Assembly (NCBI GenBank): GCA_022843505.1
Contig: JALHNN010000099.1
Location: 1 to 7,961 of the forward strand
From: Sulfuritalea sp.
GTDB lineage: Bacteria > Pseudomonadota > Gammaproteobacteria > Burkholderiales > Rhodocyclaceae
Direction: 5' to 3'
DNA length: 7,961 nt
The translations under genes were made by a program, and so were the position numbers. This document shows, piece after piece, positions 1-6,564 of the stretch; the stretch's first letter is position 1; each line of letters opens with the position of its first letter. The notes under the pieces were generated by a model that did no database searches, had not been told where the DNA came from, and saw only the letters and a list, made by a program, of their open reading frames with translations.

Positions 1-653
1 AGGCCGGCCTGCTGCTCGACCTGCTGACGCCGATCGCCAAGTCCTGGCCCTCGCAGTGGTGCCTTGAAGCCAACAGCCTGGCGATCCAGATCCACGGCGG
101 CTACGGCTATACGCGCGAATATCCGGTCGAGCAGTATTACCGCGACAACCGCCTCAATCCCATCCACGAAGGCACCCATGGCATCCAGGCGCTCGACCTG
201 CTCGGGCGCAAGGCGGTGATGAACCAGGGCGCGGCGATGAAACTGTTCGCCCGCGAAGCCGGCAAGACCATCGCCGAAGCGCGAAACGATCCAGCGCTGG
301 CGACCTACGCAGGTGAGCTGCACGCCGCCATGGACGAGGTCGCCACCACGCTGCAGGCCCTGGCGCCGACGCTGGCCGCCAACCCGACGCTGGCGCTGGC
401 CAATGCCGTGCTTTTCCTCGAGGCCTTCGGCCACACGGTGATCGCCTGGGTCTGGCTGCGCCAGGCACTCGCTGCGCAGCGCGGGCTGGCGCAGGGCATC
501 GCCGCTCCGGGTACGGATGCCGACTTCTATCGTGGCAAACTGGCCGCCTGCCGCTGGTTCTACCGCTGGGAACTGCCCAAGGTGCGCCAGTGGCACGAAC
601 TCCTCCGCAGCCTCGACGACACGACCCTAACGATGCCAACTGAAAGTTTCTAA
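1..653 (+). CDS. acyl-CoA dehydrogenase, large type with extra C-terminal domain (3' part)
   Basis: This FAD-dependent enzyme introduces the alpha,beta double bond into an acyl-CoA and passes electrons to ETF. Only the last 216 codons are present; the reading frame is open from base 3 and the start lies left of the window. The segment IHGGYGYTREYPVEQYYRD (about bases 90-146) is the FAD/CoA-binding C-terminal helix region of the family. It is followed by NPIHEGTHGIQALDLLGRK, in which the Glu at bases 168-170 aligns with the catalytic base of medium-chain acyl-CoA dehydrogenase (YEGT motif). About 150 further residues follow, with patterns such as AFGHTVIAWVWLRQA and FYRGKLAACRWFYRWELP. These match the extra C-terminal domain (PF12806 type) of the roughly 600-residue dehydrogenases. 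It is the first visible gene of the operon, and its stop lies 3 bases before the next start. Chain length and substrate cannot be inferred. Confidence 0.95.
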   Translation, partial: AGLLLDLLTPIAKSWPSQWCLEANSLAIQIHGGYGYTREYPVEQYYRDNRLNPIHEGTHGIQALDLLGRKAVMNQGAAMKLFAREAGKTIAEARNDPALATYAGELHAAMDEVATTLQALAPTLAANPTLALANAVLFLEAFGHTVIAWVWLRQALAAQRGLAQGIAAPGTDADFYRGKLAACRWFYRWELPKVRQWHELLRSLDDTTLTMPTESF

Positions 654-656
654 GCC

Positions 657-1436
657 GTGAGCCACCCCAACATCCTGGTCGATAGCAAGGACGGCGTCGT
701 CAGCATCGAGATCAGCCGCCGCGAGAAGAAGAACGCCATCACCTCCGACATGTACCGCGCCATGAGCGCGGCGCTGTCGCGGGCGCGGGACGACAGCCAT
801 GTGCGGGTGGTGCTGCTGCGCGGCCAGGAAGACATGTTCACCGCCGGCAACGACCTCGCCGACTTCCTGCAGCGCAAGGTCGGCGACCCGAGTGCCGCGA
901 TTCCCTTCCTGCACCTCATCGCCGCCTTCGAAAAGCCCATCGTCGCCGCCGTCGCCGGCAATGCGGTTGGCATCGGCACGACCATGCTGCTGCATTGCGA
1001 CCTGGTCTATGCCGCCGACAACGCCCGCTTCCAGTTGCCTTTCGTCAATCTCGCGCTCTGCCCGGAGGGCGGCTCCAGCCTCCTGCTGCCGCGCGTCGCC
1101 GGCTACCAGCGCGCCGCCGAATTACTGATGCTGGGCGAGCCCTTCGGTGCCGCCACCGCACGGGAAGCCGGCTTCGTCAATCGCGTGCTGGCCCCCGGCG
1201 CACTGATGGCGGCCGCCATGGAAGCCGCGCAGAAACTCGCTGCCCGCCCGGCCGGATCGCTCGCCGTGACCAAGGCGCTGCTGAAGCGCCCGCCGGATCG
1301 CAGCGCGATCGAGGCCATCGACGAGGAAGTGATCTTCTTCGGCGACCTCGTCGCCGCCCCCGCCGCCAAGGAAATTTTCGCTGCCTTCCTCGAAAAGCGC
1401 AGCCCCGACCCCTCCAAGCTCCACGACAAACAATGA
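657..1436 (+). CDS. enoyl-CoA hydratase/isomerase family protein, isomerase-like active site
   Basis: This is a crotonase-fold protein of 259 residues, a normal length for the family. It starts at GTG, 3 bases after the preceding stop, with only a weak purine stretch (GAAAG at 642-646), so translational coupling is likely. The oxyanion-hole segments are visible as TAGNDLADF (residues 62-70) and AGNAVGIGTTM (100-110). The classical hydratase Glu in the QPE motif (Glu144 of the rat enzyme) is replaced: the segment reads LPF, with Phe129. The second hydratase Glu aligns with Glu155 (AAELL). An additional Glu137 in CPEGGSS sits where peroxisomal delta3,delta2-enoyl-CoA isomerases (Eci1/ECI2) carry their catalytic Glu in a (T/P)EG motif. 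I therefore infer double-bond isomerisation (3-enoyl to 2-enoyl-CoA) rather than plain hydration. The family is certain from the sequence; the exact reaction is inferred from recalled alignments. Confidence 0.92.
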   Translation: MSHPNILVDSKDGVVSIEISRREKKNAITSDMYRAMSAALSRARDDSHVRVVLLRGQEDMFTAGNDLADFLQRKVGDPSAAIPFLHLIAAFEKPIVAAVAGNAVGIGTTMLLHCDLVYAADNARFQLPFVNLALCPEGGSSLLLPRVAGYQRAAELLMLGEPFGAATAREAGFVNRVLAPGALMAAAMEAAQKLAARPAGSLAVTKALLKRPPDRSAIEAIDEEVIFFGDLVAAPAAKEIFAAFLEKRSPDPSKLHDKQ

Positions 1437-1888
1437 CAACTGACATCCCCGAGGGCTACAAGCCTCTCAAGCGCGGCGGCGGCTACCTGACCAGCCTCGG
1501 CCCCTGGTACTACCGCATCGACGAAAGCAAAGGCGGCGAACGCGGGCAGATGGTGCTGGCGATCCGCGTCGAGGATCGCCACACCAACATCCGCCACATC
1601 GCCCATGGCGGCTTCCTCGTCTCGATGTTCGACACGGCGCTAGGCATCGTCGTCTCCAGTTCCAAGGAACCGCCGCAGCCCATCGTCACGGTGAGCCTCA
1701 CCACCAACTTCGTCTCCGGCGCCGAACCCGGCGACTGGGTCGAAGCCCACGTCGACCTCGACCGCATGGGCGGGCGCCTGGCCTATGCCAGTTGCCGGCT
1801 GGTCTGCGGCGAACGCGTGATCATGACCGGCACCGGCGTCTTCGCCCTGATGAAGCCGGCGGTACCCAAGGAAAGGACGGACGGCTGA
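1433..1888 (+). CDS. PaaI-type hotdog-fold acyl-CoA thioesterase
   Basis: This 151-residue protein belongs to the PaaI/4HBT hotdog thioesterase family, which hydrolyses acyl-CoA to the free acid and CoA. The defining segment is HIAHGGFLVSMFDTALG (residues 55-71): His58-Gly59-Gly60 starts the central hot-dog helix, and Asp67 is at the usual catalytic acidic position. The following strands (VTVSLTTNFV, WVEAHVDLDRMGGRLAYASC, GTGVFAL) fit the beta-sheet of the fold. The ATG overlaps the preceding TGA in an ATGA junction, which sets the start; the frame stays open upstream to 995, but that stretch only shadows the crotonase gene. The stop overlaps the next start in TGATG. In a catabolic operon such an enzyme usually rescues CoA from stalled intermediates, which is inference here. 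A hydratase role for this hotdog protein is less likely, because the MaoC Asp/His motif is absent. Confidence 0.88.
   Translation: MTTDIPEGYKPLKRGGGYLTSLGPWYYRIDESKGGERGQMVLAIRVEDRHTNIRHIAHGGFLVSMFDTALGIVVSSSKEPPQPIVTVSLTTNFVSGAEPGDWVEAHVDLDRMGGRLAYASCRLVCGERVIMTGTGVFALMKPAVPKERTDG
1868..1877 (+). promoter_or_regulatory. Shine-Dalgarno for the ComB-like gene
   Basis: AAGGAAAGGA lies inside the 3' end of the thioesterase gene, 10 bases before the ATG at 1888. It supports that ATG over the in-frame upstream codons and suggests substantial initiation in addition to coupling through the TGATG overlap. Confidence 0.6.
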
Positions 1889-2607
1889 TGGCCAAGGTCC
1901 ACGTCCTGCTGAAGAAGGAGGAACTCGACGCCCAGCGCCTCGAAGGCAAGGTGGTGGTCGTGCTCGACATCCTGTTCGCCACCTCCTCCATCGTCACCGC
2001 CCTGGCCCATGGTGCGACCGAAGTCATCGCCACCCTCGACGGCCGCGCCGCGCAGGCGGCGGCGGCCAACTACCCGGCCGGCTCCTACGTGCTTTCGGGC
2101 GAACTCAATGCCGACACCCTGCCCGGCTTCGTGCATCCGACGCCCAAGGCGCTGCTGGCCGAAGGCATCGCCGGCCGGCGCCTGATCTACTGCACCACCA
2201 ACGGCACCGTGGCGCTGGCCAAGTCGCAAGGCGCCGACCACGTTTACGCCGCCGCCCTGCTCAACGGCCGCGCCGTGGTCGAACGCATCGTCGCCGATCA
2301 TCCGGAGGCCACCATCCTCGTCGTCTGCTCGGGCTCGGCGGACAACTTCAACCTCGAGGATTTCTACGGCGCCGGCTATTTCGTTTCCCTGTTCCACCAG
2401 GCCCTGCCGGATGCCGAGTATTCCGATGCCGCGCTCGCCGCCGAACTGCTGCACGACCACTGCGACGGCCTCGACGCCCTGCGCCGCGCCCGCGTCGGCC
2501 GCATGATGCTGGCGCGCCGCCTCGACGACGAAGTCGCCTTCGCCGCGCAGGAAAGCTGTTTCGACGTGGTACCGAAGCTGCAAAACGGCGCGCTGCGCCC
2601 CGTCTGA
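1888..2607 (+). CDS. divergent ComB-like (2-phosphosulfolactate phosphatase family) protein
   Basis: This 239-residue protein has the layout of the ComB family (PF04029). The characterised members are Mg-dependent 2-phosphosulfolactate phosphatases of coenzyme M synthesis. The N-terminal hallmark is VVLDILFATSSIVTAL (residues 24-39, Asp27). It is followed by SGELNADTLPGF (70-81), YCTTNGTVAL (101-110), and CSGSADNFNLEDFYGAGYF (147-165). The order and spacing match the family. Two recalled consensus elements differ: the Arg in D-x-L-R-A-T-S is Phe30, and the G-N-S-P stretch after the GF motif reads VHPTPK. This suggests a different phosphorylated substrate. The ATG at 1888 has a strong Shine-Dalgarno (AAGGAAAGGA, 1868-1877) and overlaps the preceding stop; an upstream extension to 1792 would lie inside the thioesterase. 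No other coenzyme M or sulfolactate genes are visible. Its place among beta-oxidation genes is unexplained, and I do not assign a reaction. Confidence 0.8.
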   Translation: MAKVHVLLKKEELDAQRLEGKVVVVLDILFATSSIVTALAHGATEVIATLDGRAAQAAAANYPAGSYVLSGELNADTLPGFVHPTPKALLAEGIAGRRLIYCTTNGTVALAKSQGADHVYAAALLNGRAVVERIVADHPEATILVVCSGSADNFNLEDFYGAGYFVSLFHQALPDAEYSDAALAAELLHDHCDGLDALRRARVGRMMLARRLDDEVAFAAQESCFDVVPKLQNGALRPV

Positions 2608-2616
2608 AGGAAACCC

Positions 2617-3096
2617 ATGAACACCAAGACCTGGAAGTATTACTGGGAGGATTTCCCCGTAGGCAAAGTCCGCGAATTCGGCGCCTACACCGTCACTACC
2701 GAAGAGATCATCGACTTCGCGACGAAGTTCGACCCGCAGCCCTTCCACCTGTCGGAAGAAGCCGGCAAGGCCAGCCTGTTCGGCGGCCTGTGCGCCAGCG
2801 GCTGGCATACCTGCGCCATGACCATGCGCATGATGTGCGACGAGTTCCTGCTCGAAACCGCCAGCCTCGGCTCCCCCGGCCTCGAGAACATCCGCTGGAT
2901 CAAGCCCGTGCGTCCCGGCGACACGCTGCACGTGCGCTCGGTGGTACTCGAAGCGCGGCCCATGGAAAGCAAGCCCCACGTCGGCCTGGTCAAAGTGCGC
3001 TGGGAAACGCTCAACCAGAACAACGAGGAAGTCGCCCAAATGGAAGGCTACGGCATGTACCGCAGGCGCCCCGGCTCCGCCGGGCCACCACGGTGA
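2617..3096 (+). CDS. MaoC-like (R)-specific enoyl-CoA hydratase / dehydratase
   Basis: This 159-residue single-hotdog protein belongs to the MaoC/PhaJ dehydratase family, which hydrates 2-enoyl-CoA to (R)-3-hydroxyacyl-CoA or runs the reverse. The catalytic motif FDPQPFHLSEEAGKASLFGG (residues 38-57) contains Asp39 and His44 with the family's D-x-x-P-x-H spacing; Gln41 replaces the more common Asn, a variant frequent in this subfamily. ASGWHT (60-65) continues the hot-dog helix. The C-terminal strands (GLVKVRWETLNQ, VAQMEGYGMYRR) complete the fold, and a short basic tail follows. An AAGGAAA Shine-Dalgarno overlaps the preceding stop and supports the ATG. Because neither crotonase in the operon looks like a classical hydratase, this gene may provide the hydration step; that is inference. 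It is followed by the only long gap in the operon. Confidence 0.88.
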   Translation: MNTKTWKYYWEDFPVGKVREFGAYTVTTEEIIDFATKFDPQPFHLSEEAGKASLFGGLCASGWHTCAMTMRMMCDEFLLETASLGSPGLENIRWIKPVRPGDTLHVRSVVLEARPMESKPHVGLVKVRWETLNQNNEEVAQMEGYGMYRRRPGSAGPPR

Positions 3097-3156
3097 AGAG
3101 CACGACCATCCCCCCAGCCCCCGTCCCACGGTCGCCATTGCACTGCCGACCGGCTC

Positions 3157-3237
3157 GGGCGGTGCGAAGCGGTGCTTCGCGAAACCCCGCCCTTGCCCCT
3201 CGGAAGGGGGTGACTACGGTTCGCGGGCAAAGCCCGC
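3157..3237 (+). repeat. three tandem hairpin-forming inverted repeats, REP-like
   Basis: The gap of about 150 bases between the MaoC and ligase genes has no supportable gene but contains three successive inverted repeats. The first has a perfect 7-bp stem (GCGAAGC 3164-3170 with GCTTCGC 3174-3180, loop GGT), enclosed by an outer GGGCGG (3157-3162) pairing with CCGCCC (3187-3192). The second is CCCCT (3196-3200) with AGGGG (3205-3209). The third is GCGGGC (3223-3228), loop AAA, GCCCGC (3232-3237). CGCGAAACC (3178-3186) can also pair with GGTTCGCG (3218-3225), which excludes the first and third stems. No T-run follows any stem, so this does not look like an intrinsic terminator. It could be a repetitive extragenic palindrome or an RNA processing or stability element that separates upstream and downstream message levels. 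The stems are seen; the role is inferred. Confidence 0.5.
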
Positions 3238-3240
3238 TCC

Positions 3241-3247
3241 GGAAGGA
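3241..3247 (+). promoter_or_regulatory. Shine-Dalgarno for the acyl-CoA ligase gene
   Basis: GGAAGGA lies just after the last hairpin. It is 3 bases before ATG 3251 and 18 before ATG 3266; the TTG at 3248 touches it directly. This favours ATG 3251, although the spacing is short and 3266 (Met-Thr-Tyr-Thr) cannot be excluded. Confidence 0.5.
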
Positions 3248-3250
3248 TTG

Positions 3251-4837
3251 ATGGGTGCCCTGGCTATGACCTACACGTTGGACGAGCTGCTCGCCCGCCC
3301 CTTCGCCAGCTACGGCGAGCTGATCCGCTTCCATGCCACCCAGCGCCCGGACCACCCGGCCCTGATCGAGGGCGAGCGCAGCGTTTCCTTCGCCACCCTC
3401 GACGCGATGATGGATCGCGTCGCCGCGACCCTGCAGCGTTCCGGCATCCGCCCAACCGAGGCCATCGCCGTCTGCGCCGGCAGCTCGCTCGAATATGCCG
3501 CCGTCTTCCTCGGCGCGCTGCGTGCCGGTGTCGCCGTTGCGCCACTGGCGCCCTCCTCGCTGCCGCAGACCATCGCCGACATGGCGGCCAATGCCGAAGC
3601 ACGCCTGTTGTTCGTCGATGCCGCCGTCGCCGACGAACTGGCGCCGGTGCGGACGCAGATCGCCATGCCCTGGATCGCGCTCGACGAATCCGCCGCCGGG
3701 ACGCCATTCTCGCGCTGGCTGGCGCCGGCCGGCAGCGTGCCCAAGCCGGTGGCGATCCGCCCCGACTGGCCCTTCAACATCATCTATTCCTCCGGTACCA
3801 CCGGCACCCCCAAGGGCATCGTCCAGCCTCACGGCATGCGCTGGGTGCACGTGCAGCGCGCCCGCGACCACGGCTACGGACCCGATGCCGTGACCCTGGT
3901 GTCGACGCCGCTCTATTCGAACACCACGCTGGTCAGCTTCTTTCCCGCCGTGGTGCTGGGCGGCACCGCCGTGCTGATGCCGAAGTTCGAGGCCGGCCGC
4001 TACCTCGCGCTGGCGCAGCGCCATCGCGCCACCCATACCATGCTGGTGCCGGTGCAGTACGCGCGCCTGATGGCGCACCCGGAGTTCGAGCGCCACGACC
4101 TCTCCGCCTTCCGCATGAAGTTCTGCACCAGCGCGCCCTTCGCCGCCGCGCTCAAGGCCGACATCCTGCGCCGCTGGCCGGGCGGCCTGATCGAGTACTA
4201 CGGCATGACCGAAGGCGGCGGCACCGTGGTGCTCAAGGCCCACGAATACCCGCACAAGCTCGCCACCGTCGGCCAGCCCGCCGAGGGCCACGACATCCGC
4301 CTGATCGACGAAGCCGGCCGGGAAGTCGCGCCGGGCGAAATCGGCGCAATTGGTGAAATCGTCGGCCATTCGCCGGCGATGATGCGGGGCTACCACCGCC
4401 AGCCCGACAAGACCCGCGAGGCCGAGTGGTACGCGCCCGACGGCAAGCGCTTCATCCGCACTGGCGACGTCGGCCGCTTCGATGCCGATGGCTTCCTGAC
4501 GCTGATGGACCGGAAGAAGGACATGATCATCAGCGGCGGCTTCAACGTCTACCCCAGCGACCTCGAAGCCGTCCTCGTGCAACATCCCGCCGTGGCCGAG
4601 GCCGCCGTGGTCGGCGTCGCCTCGCAACGCTGGGGCGAAACGCCGGTGGCCTTCGTCGTTACAAGAGTCGGCGCTGGTGACACGGCGACCGAACTGCGCG
4701 ACTGGGCCAATGCCCGCCTCGGCAAGACCCAGCGCCTCGCCGCCGTTGAAATCGTCGACGCCCTGCCGCGCAGCGCCATCGGCAAGATCCTCAAGCGCGA
4801 GCTGCGCGATACTTTCGTGCCGCCCGCCGACCTGTGA
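3251..4837 (+). CDS. AMP-forming acyl-CoA synthetase (acyl-CoA ligase)
   Basis: This ANL-superfamily ligase of 528 residues, a typical length, activates a carboxylic acid to its CoA thioester through an acyl-adenylate. All main motifs are present. The phosphate-binding loop is YSSGTTGTPKG (residues 179-189). The adenine-binding segment is EYYGMTEGGG (315-324). RTGD (403-406) carries the ribose-binding Asp406. The hinge region is MDRKKDMIISGGFNVYPSDLE (starting at 419). The C-terminal catalytic Lys512 lies in PRSAIGKILKREL (506-518). The complete motif set argues for an active enzyme. It resembles fatty-acid and aryl-acid ligases of the FadD/long-chain group, but substrate specificity is not readable. 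It follows the hairpin-rich gap, so its expression may be set separately from the upstream genes. It is the likely entry enzyme of the pathway encoded here. Confidence 0.95.
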   Translation: MGALAMTYTLDELLARPFASYGELIRFHATQRPDHPALIEGERSVSFATLDAMMDRVAATLQRSGIRPTEAIAVCAGSSLEYAAVFLGALRAGVAVAPLAPSSLPQTIADMAANAEARLLFVDAAVADELAPVRTQIAMPWIALDESAAGTPFSRWLAPAGSVPKPVAIRPDWPFNIIYSSGTTGTPKGIVQPHGMRWVHVQRARDHGYGPDAVTLVSTPLYSNTTLVSFFPAVVLGGTAVLMPKFEAGRYLALAQRHRATHTMLVPVQYARLMAHPEFERHDLSAFRMKFCTSAPFAAALKADILRRWPGGLIEYYGMTEGGGTVVLKAHEYPHKLATVGQPAEGHDIRLIDEAGREVAPGEIGAIGEIVGHSPAMMRGYHRQPDKTREAEWYAPDGKRFIRTGDVGRFDADGFLTLMDRKKDMIISGGFNVYPSDLEAVLVQHPAVAEAAVVGVASQRWGETPVAFVVTRVGAGDTATELRDWANARLGKTQRLAAVEIVDALPRSAIGKILKRELRDTFVPPADL

Positions 4838-4844
4838 AAGGAAG
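4838..4844 (+). promoter_or_regulatory. Shine-Dalgarno for the dienoyl-CoA isomerase gene
   Basis: AAGGAAG begins directly after the ligase stop codon, 4 bases before ATG 4849. It decides for that ATG over the in-frame GTG at 4834, which lies inside the ligase gene and upstream of this site. Confidence 0.65.
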
Positions 4845-4848
4845 CTCC

Positions 4849-5661
4849 ATGGAATTCAGCACCCTCGACGTCACGCTCGACGGCAACGTCGCCACCATCG
4901 CCCTCAACCGGCCGGACAAGGCCAACGCCATGAGCGAGCCGATGTGGTACGAGATCGAGCAGGCCATGCAATGGCTGGACGAAACCCCCGCGGCGCGCGT
5001 CGGCGTGCTGGTCGGGCGCGGCAAGTATTTCACCTCCGGCATCGACCTGGCGCTACTGATGGGCATCGGCCCCAAGATCGAGGACGAGGACGAGGCCCGC
5101 AAGCGCGAAAAGCTCCGCCGCCTGATCCTGCGCCTACAGGACACGCTGAGCTCCGTCGAGCGCTGCCGCAAGCCGGTGCTGGCCGCCATCCACGGCGCCT
5201 GCATCGGCGGCGGCATCGACCTCGTCACCGCCTGTGACATGCGCTACTGCTCGGCCGATGCCTGGTTCTCGGTGCGCGAAATCGACGTCGGCATGACGGC
5301 CGACGTCGGCACCCTGCAGCGCCTGCCCGGCCTGATCGGCGAAGGCATGGCGCGCGAACTGGCCTATACCGGGCGCCGCGTCGATGGCGCCGAGGCCAAG
5401 GAGATGCGCCTGGTCAACCGCTGCTACGACAGCGCCGAGGCGCTCCACGCGGGCGTCATGGAGACGGCGCGGAACATCGCCGCCAAGTCGCCGCTGGCGA
5501 TCCGCGGCTGCAAGGAAATGATCACCTACGCCCGCGACCACTCGGTGGCCGACGGCCTCAACTACATCGCCACCTGGAATTCGGCGATGCTAATGTCGAA
5601 GGATCTATACGAGGCCGGCGCGGCCGCCATGCAGAAGCGCGAGCCGGTGTTCAAGGACTGA
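4849..5661 (+). CDS. delta3,5-delta2,4-dienoyl-CoA isomerase (ECH1-like crotonase)
   Basis: This 270-residue crotonase matches dienoyl-CoA isomerase (mammalian ECH1) more closely than simple hydratases. That enzyme shifts 3,5-dienoyl-CoA to 2,4-dienoyl-CoA when unsaturated acyl chains with odd-position double bonds are degraded. The three acidic catalytic residues of the rat enzyme (Asp176, Glu196, Asp204) have counterparts: Asp124 in GGIDLVTACD, Glu144 in VREIDVGM, and Asp152 in TADVGTLQRLP. The C-terminal block YARDHSVADGLNYIATWN (227-244) is also typical of this group. Oxyanion-hole segments are FTSGIDLALL (61-70) and HGACIGGGIDL (115-125). The gene starts 11 bases after the ligase stop and ends in a TGATG overlap with the hydrolase gene. 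The full catalytic set is strong evidence for the reaction class; whether the substrate is a fatty, terpenoid or ring-derived acyl-CoA is unknown. Confidence 0.92.
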   Translation: MEFSTLDVTLDGNVATIALNRPDKANAMSEPMWYEIEQAMQWLDETPAARVGVLVGRGKYFTSGIDLALLMGIGPKIEDEDEARKREKLRRLILRLQDTLSSVERCRKPVLAAIHGACIGGGIDLVTACDMRYCSADAWFSVREIDVGMTADVGTLQRLPGLIGEGMARELAYTGRRVDGAEAKEMRLVNRCYDSAEALHAGVMETARNIAAKSPLAIRGCKEMITYARDHSVADGLNYIATWNSAMLMSKDLYEAGAAAMQKREPVFKD

Positions 5662-6554
5662 TGGAGGACTTCTACGCGCCGGTGAACGGCATCCGCTTGC
5701 ACTGCGTCGCGCAAGGCGCGGCCGATGCGCCGCTGATGCTCTTCGTGCATGGTTTTCCCGAGTTCTGGTACTGCTGGCACGCCCAGCTCGACGAGTTCGG
5801 CCAGGACTACCGGGCGGTGGCCTTCGACCTGCGCGGCCACAACCTTTCCGACAAGCCCGAGGGCGTCGCGGCCTACCGCATCAAGCCGCTGCTGGAAGAC
5901 CTGCGCCAGCTGATCGAGCACCTGCGCGCCGGCCAGGAAGACAAATCCTGCGTGCTGGTGGCGCACGACTGGGGCGGCGCCATCGCCTGGACCTTCGCCG
6001 CGCTGTACCCGCAGTACGTGAACCAGCTGGTCATCATCAACGCGCCGCATACCGTGCCCTTTGCCCGCGCCCTGGCGACCGACCCGGCGCAGCAGGCGGC
6101 CAGCGCCTACATGAACTTCTTCCGCCTGGACAAGGCCGAGCGCGTGCTGAGCGAGAACGGCTACGAACGCCTGCTGAAGATGTTCAACGCCACCGCCGAT
6201 GGCCGCAGCGCGCTGGGCGACGACGACATCCCGCGCTACCTTGCCGCCTGGTCGCAGCCCGGCGCTCTGGCCTGCGCGCTCAACCTCTACCGCGCCTCGC
6301 CGCTCTATCCGCCGACGGCGGACGACCCCGGCGCCGCCGCGCTCAGGCTCGACCCGGCGGCGCTGACGGTGCGCGTGCCGACCCTGGTGATCTGGGGCGA
6401 GGCCGACACGGCCCTGGGGACCGTGCTGCTCGAAGGCCTGGACGAGCTCGTGCCGGACCTGCGCATCGAGCGCCTGCCCGGCGCCAGCCACTGGGTGATC
6501 CACGAACAGCCGCGTGCGGTCAGCGCGGCGATGCGCCGCTTCCTTGCGGCTTAG
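5661..6554 (+). CDS. alpha/beta hydrolase, epoxide hydrolase-like
   Basis: This 297-residue alpha/beta-fold hydrolase falls in the epoxide hydrolase / haloalkane dehalogenase group. HGFPEFWYCW (residues 30-39) holds the HGxP oxyanion motif. AHDWGGAIAW (101-110) carries Asp103 as nucleophile, a hallmark of epoxide hydrolases and dehalogenases; esterases have Ser here. IWGEADTAL (244-252) offers Asp249 as the acid, and GASHWVIHEQP (275-285) gives His277. Tyr150 and Tyr210 lie in the cap region where epoxide hydrolases keep their ring-opening tyrosines, which favours that activity. Fluoroacetate dehalogenases usually have Arg after the nucleophile, whereas Trp is found here. The ATG overlaps the preceding TGA and has AAGGA upstream (5653-5657). 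It is the last + strand gene, ending 9 bases before a convergent gene. The link to CoA-ester metabolism is from context only. Confidence 0.9.
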   Translation: MEDFYAPVNGIRLHCVAQGAADAPLMLFVHGFPEFWYCWHAQLDEFGQDYRAVAFDLRGHNLSDKPEGVAAYRIKPLLEDLRQLIEHLRAGQEDKSCVLVAHDWGGAIAWTFAALYPQYVNQLVIINAPHTVPFARALATDPAQQAASAYMNFFRLDKAERVLSENGYERLLKMFNATADGRSALGDDDIPRYLAAWSQPGALACALNLYRASPLYPPTADDPGAAALRLDPAALTVRVPTLVIWGEADTALGTVLLEGLDELVPDLRIERLPGASHWVIHEQPRAVSAAMRRFLAA

Positions 6555-6564
6555 CCGGCCGGCC
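6555..6564. other. very short convergent junction with GC palindrome
   Basis: The hydrolase stop (6552-6554) and the hemerythrin stop (6564-6566 on the other strand) are separated by nine bases. CCGGCCGGCC here includes the perfect palindrome GGCCGGCC (6557-6564). There is no T-run or stem-loop resembling an intrinsic terminator, so transcripts from both sides probably run into the opposing gene unless Rho stops them. Confidence 0.55.

Noticed and set aside
995..1432. Upstream extension of the thioesterase gene
   Set aside because: The Arg-rich translation only mirrors the crotonase gene; the ATGA overlap at 1433 and the normal family length fix the start.
1783..3138. 451-codon open frame on the - strand
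   Set aside because: It lies antisense to the ComB-like and MaoC genes, has low-complexity Gly/Ala/Val/His composition with no family motifs, and is explained by high GC at third positions.
3157..3237. Intrinsic terminator after the MaoC gene
   Set aside because: The stems are GC-rich but none is followed by a T-run, and the downstream gene continues the same pathway.
3248..3250. TTG as start of the ligase gene
   Set aside because: It abuts the Shine-Dalgarno with no spacer, while the next codon is ATG.
3011..4627. 538-codon open frame on the - strand
   Set aside because: It is antisense to the acyl-CoA ligase, whose full motif set proves the coding strand; the composition is biased and no domain is recognisable.
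5562..6503. 313-codon open frame on the - strand
   Set aside because: It is a shadow of the epoxide-hydrolase-like gene, with Gly/Val/Arg/His-rich sequence and no motif.
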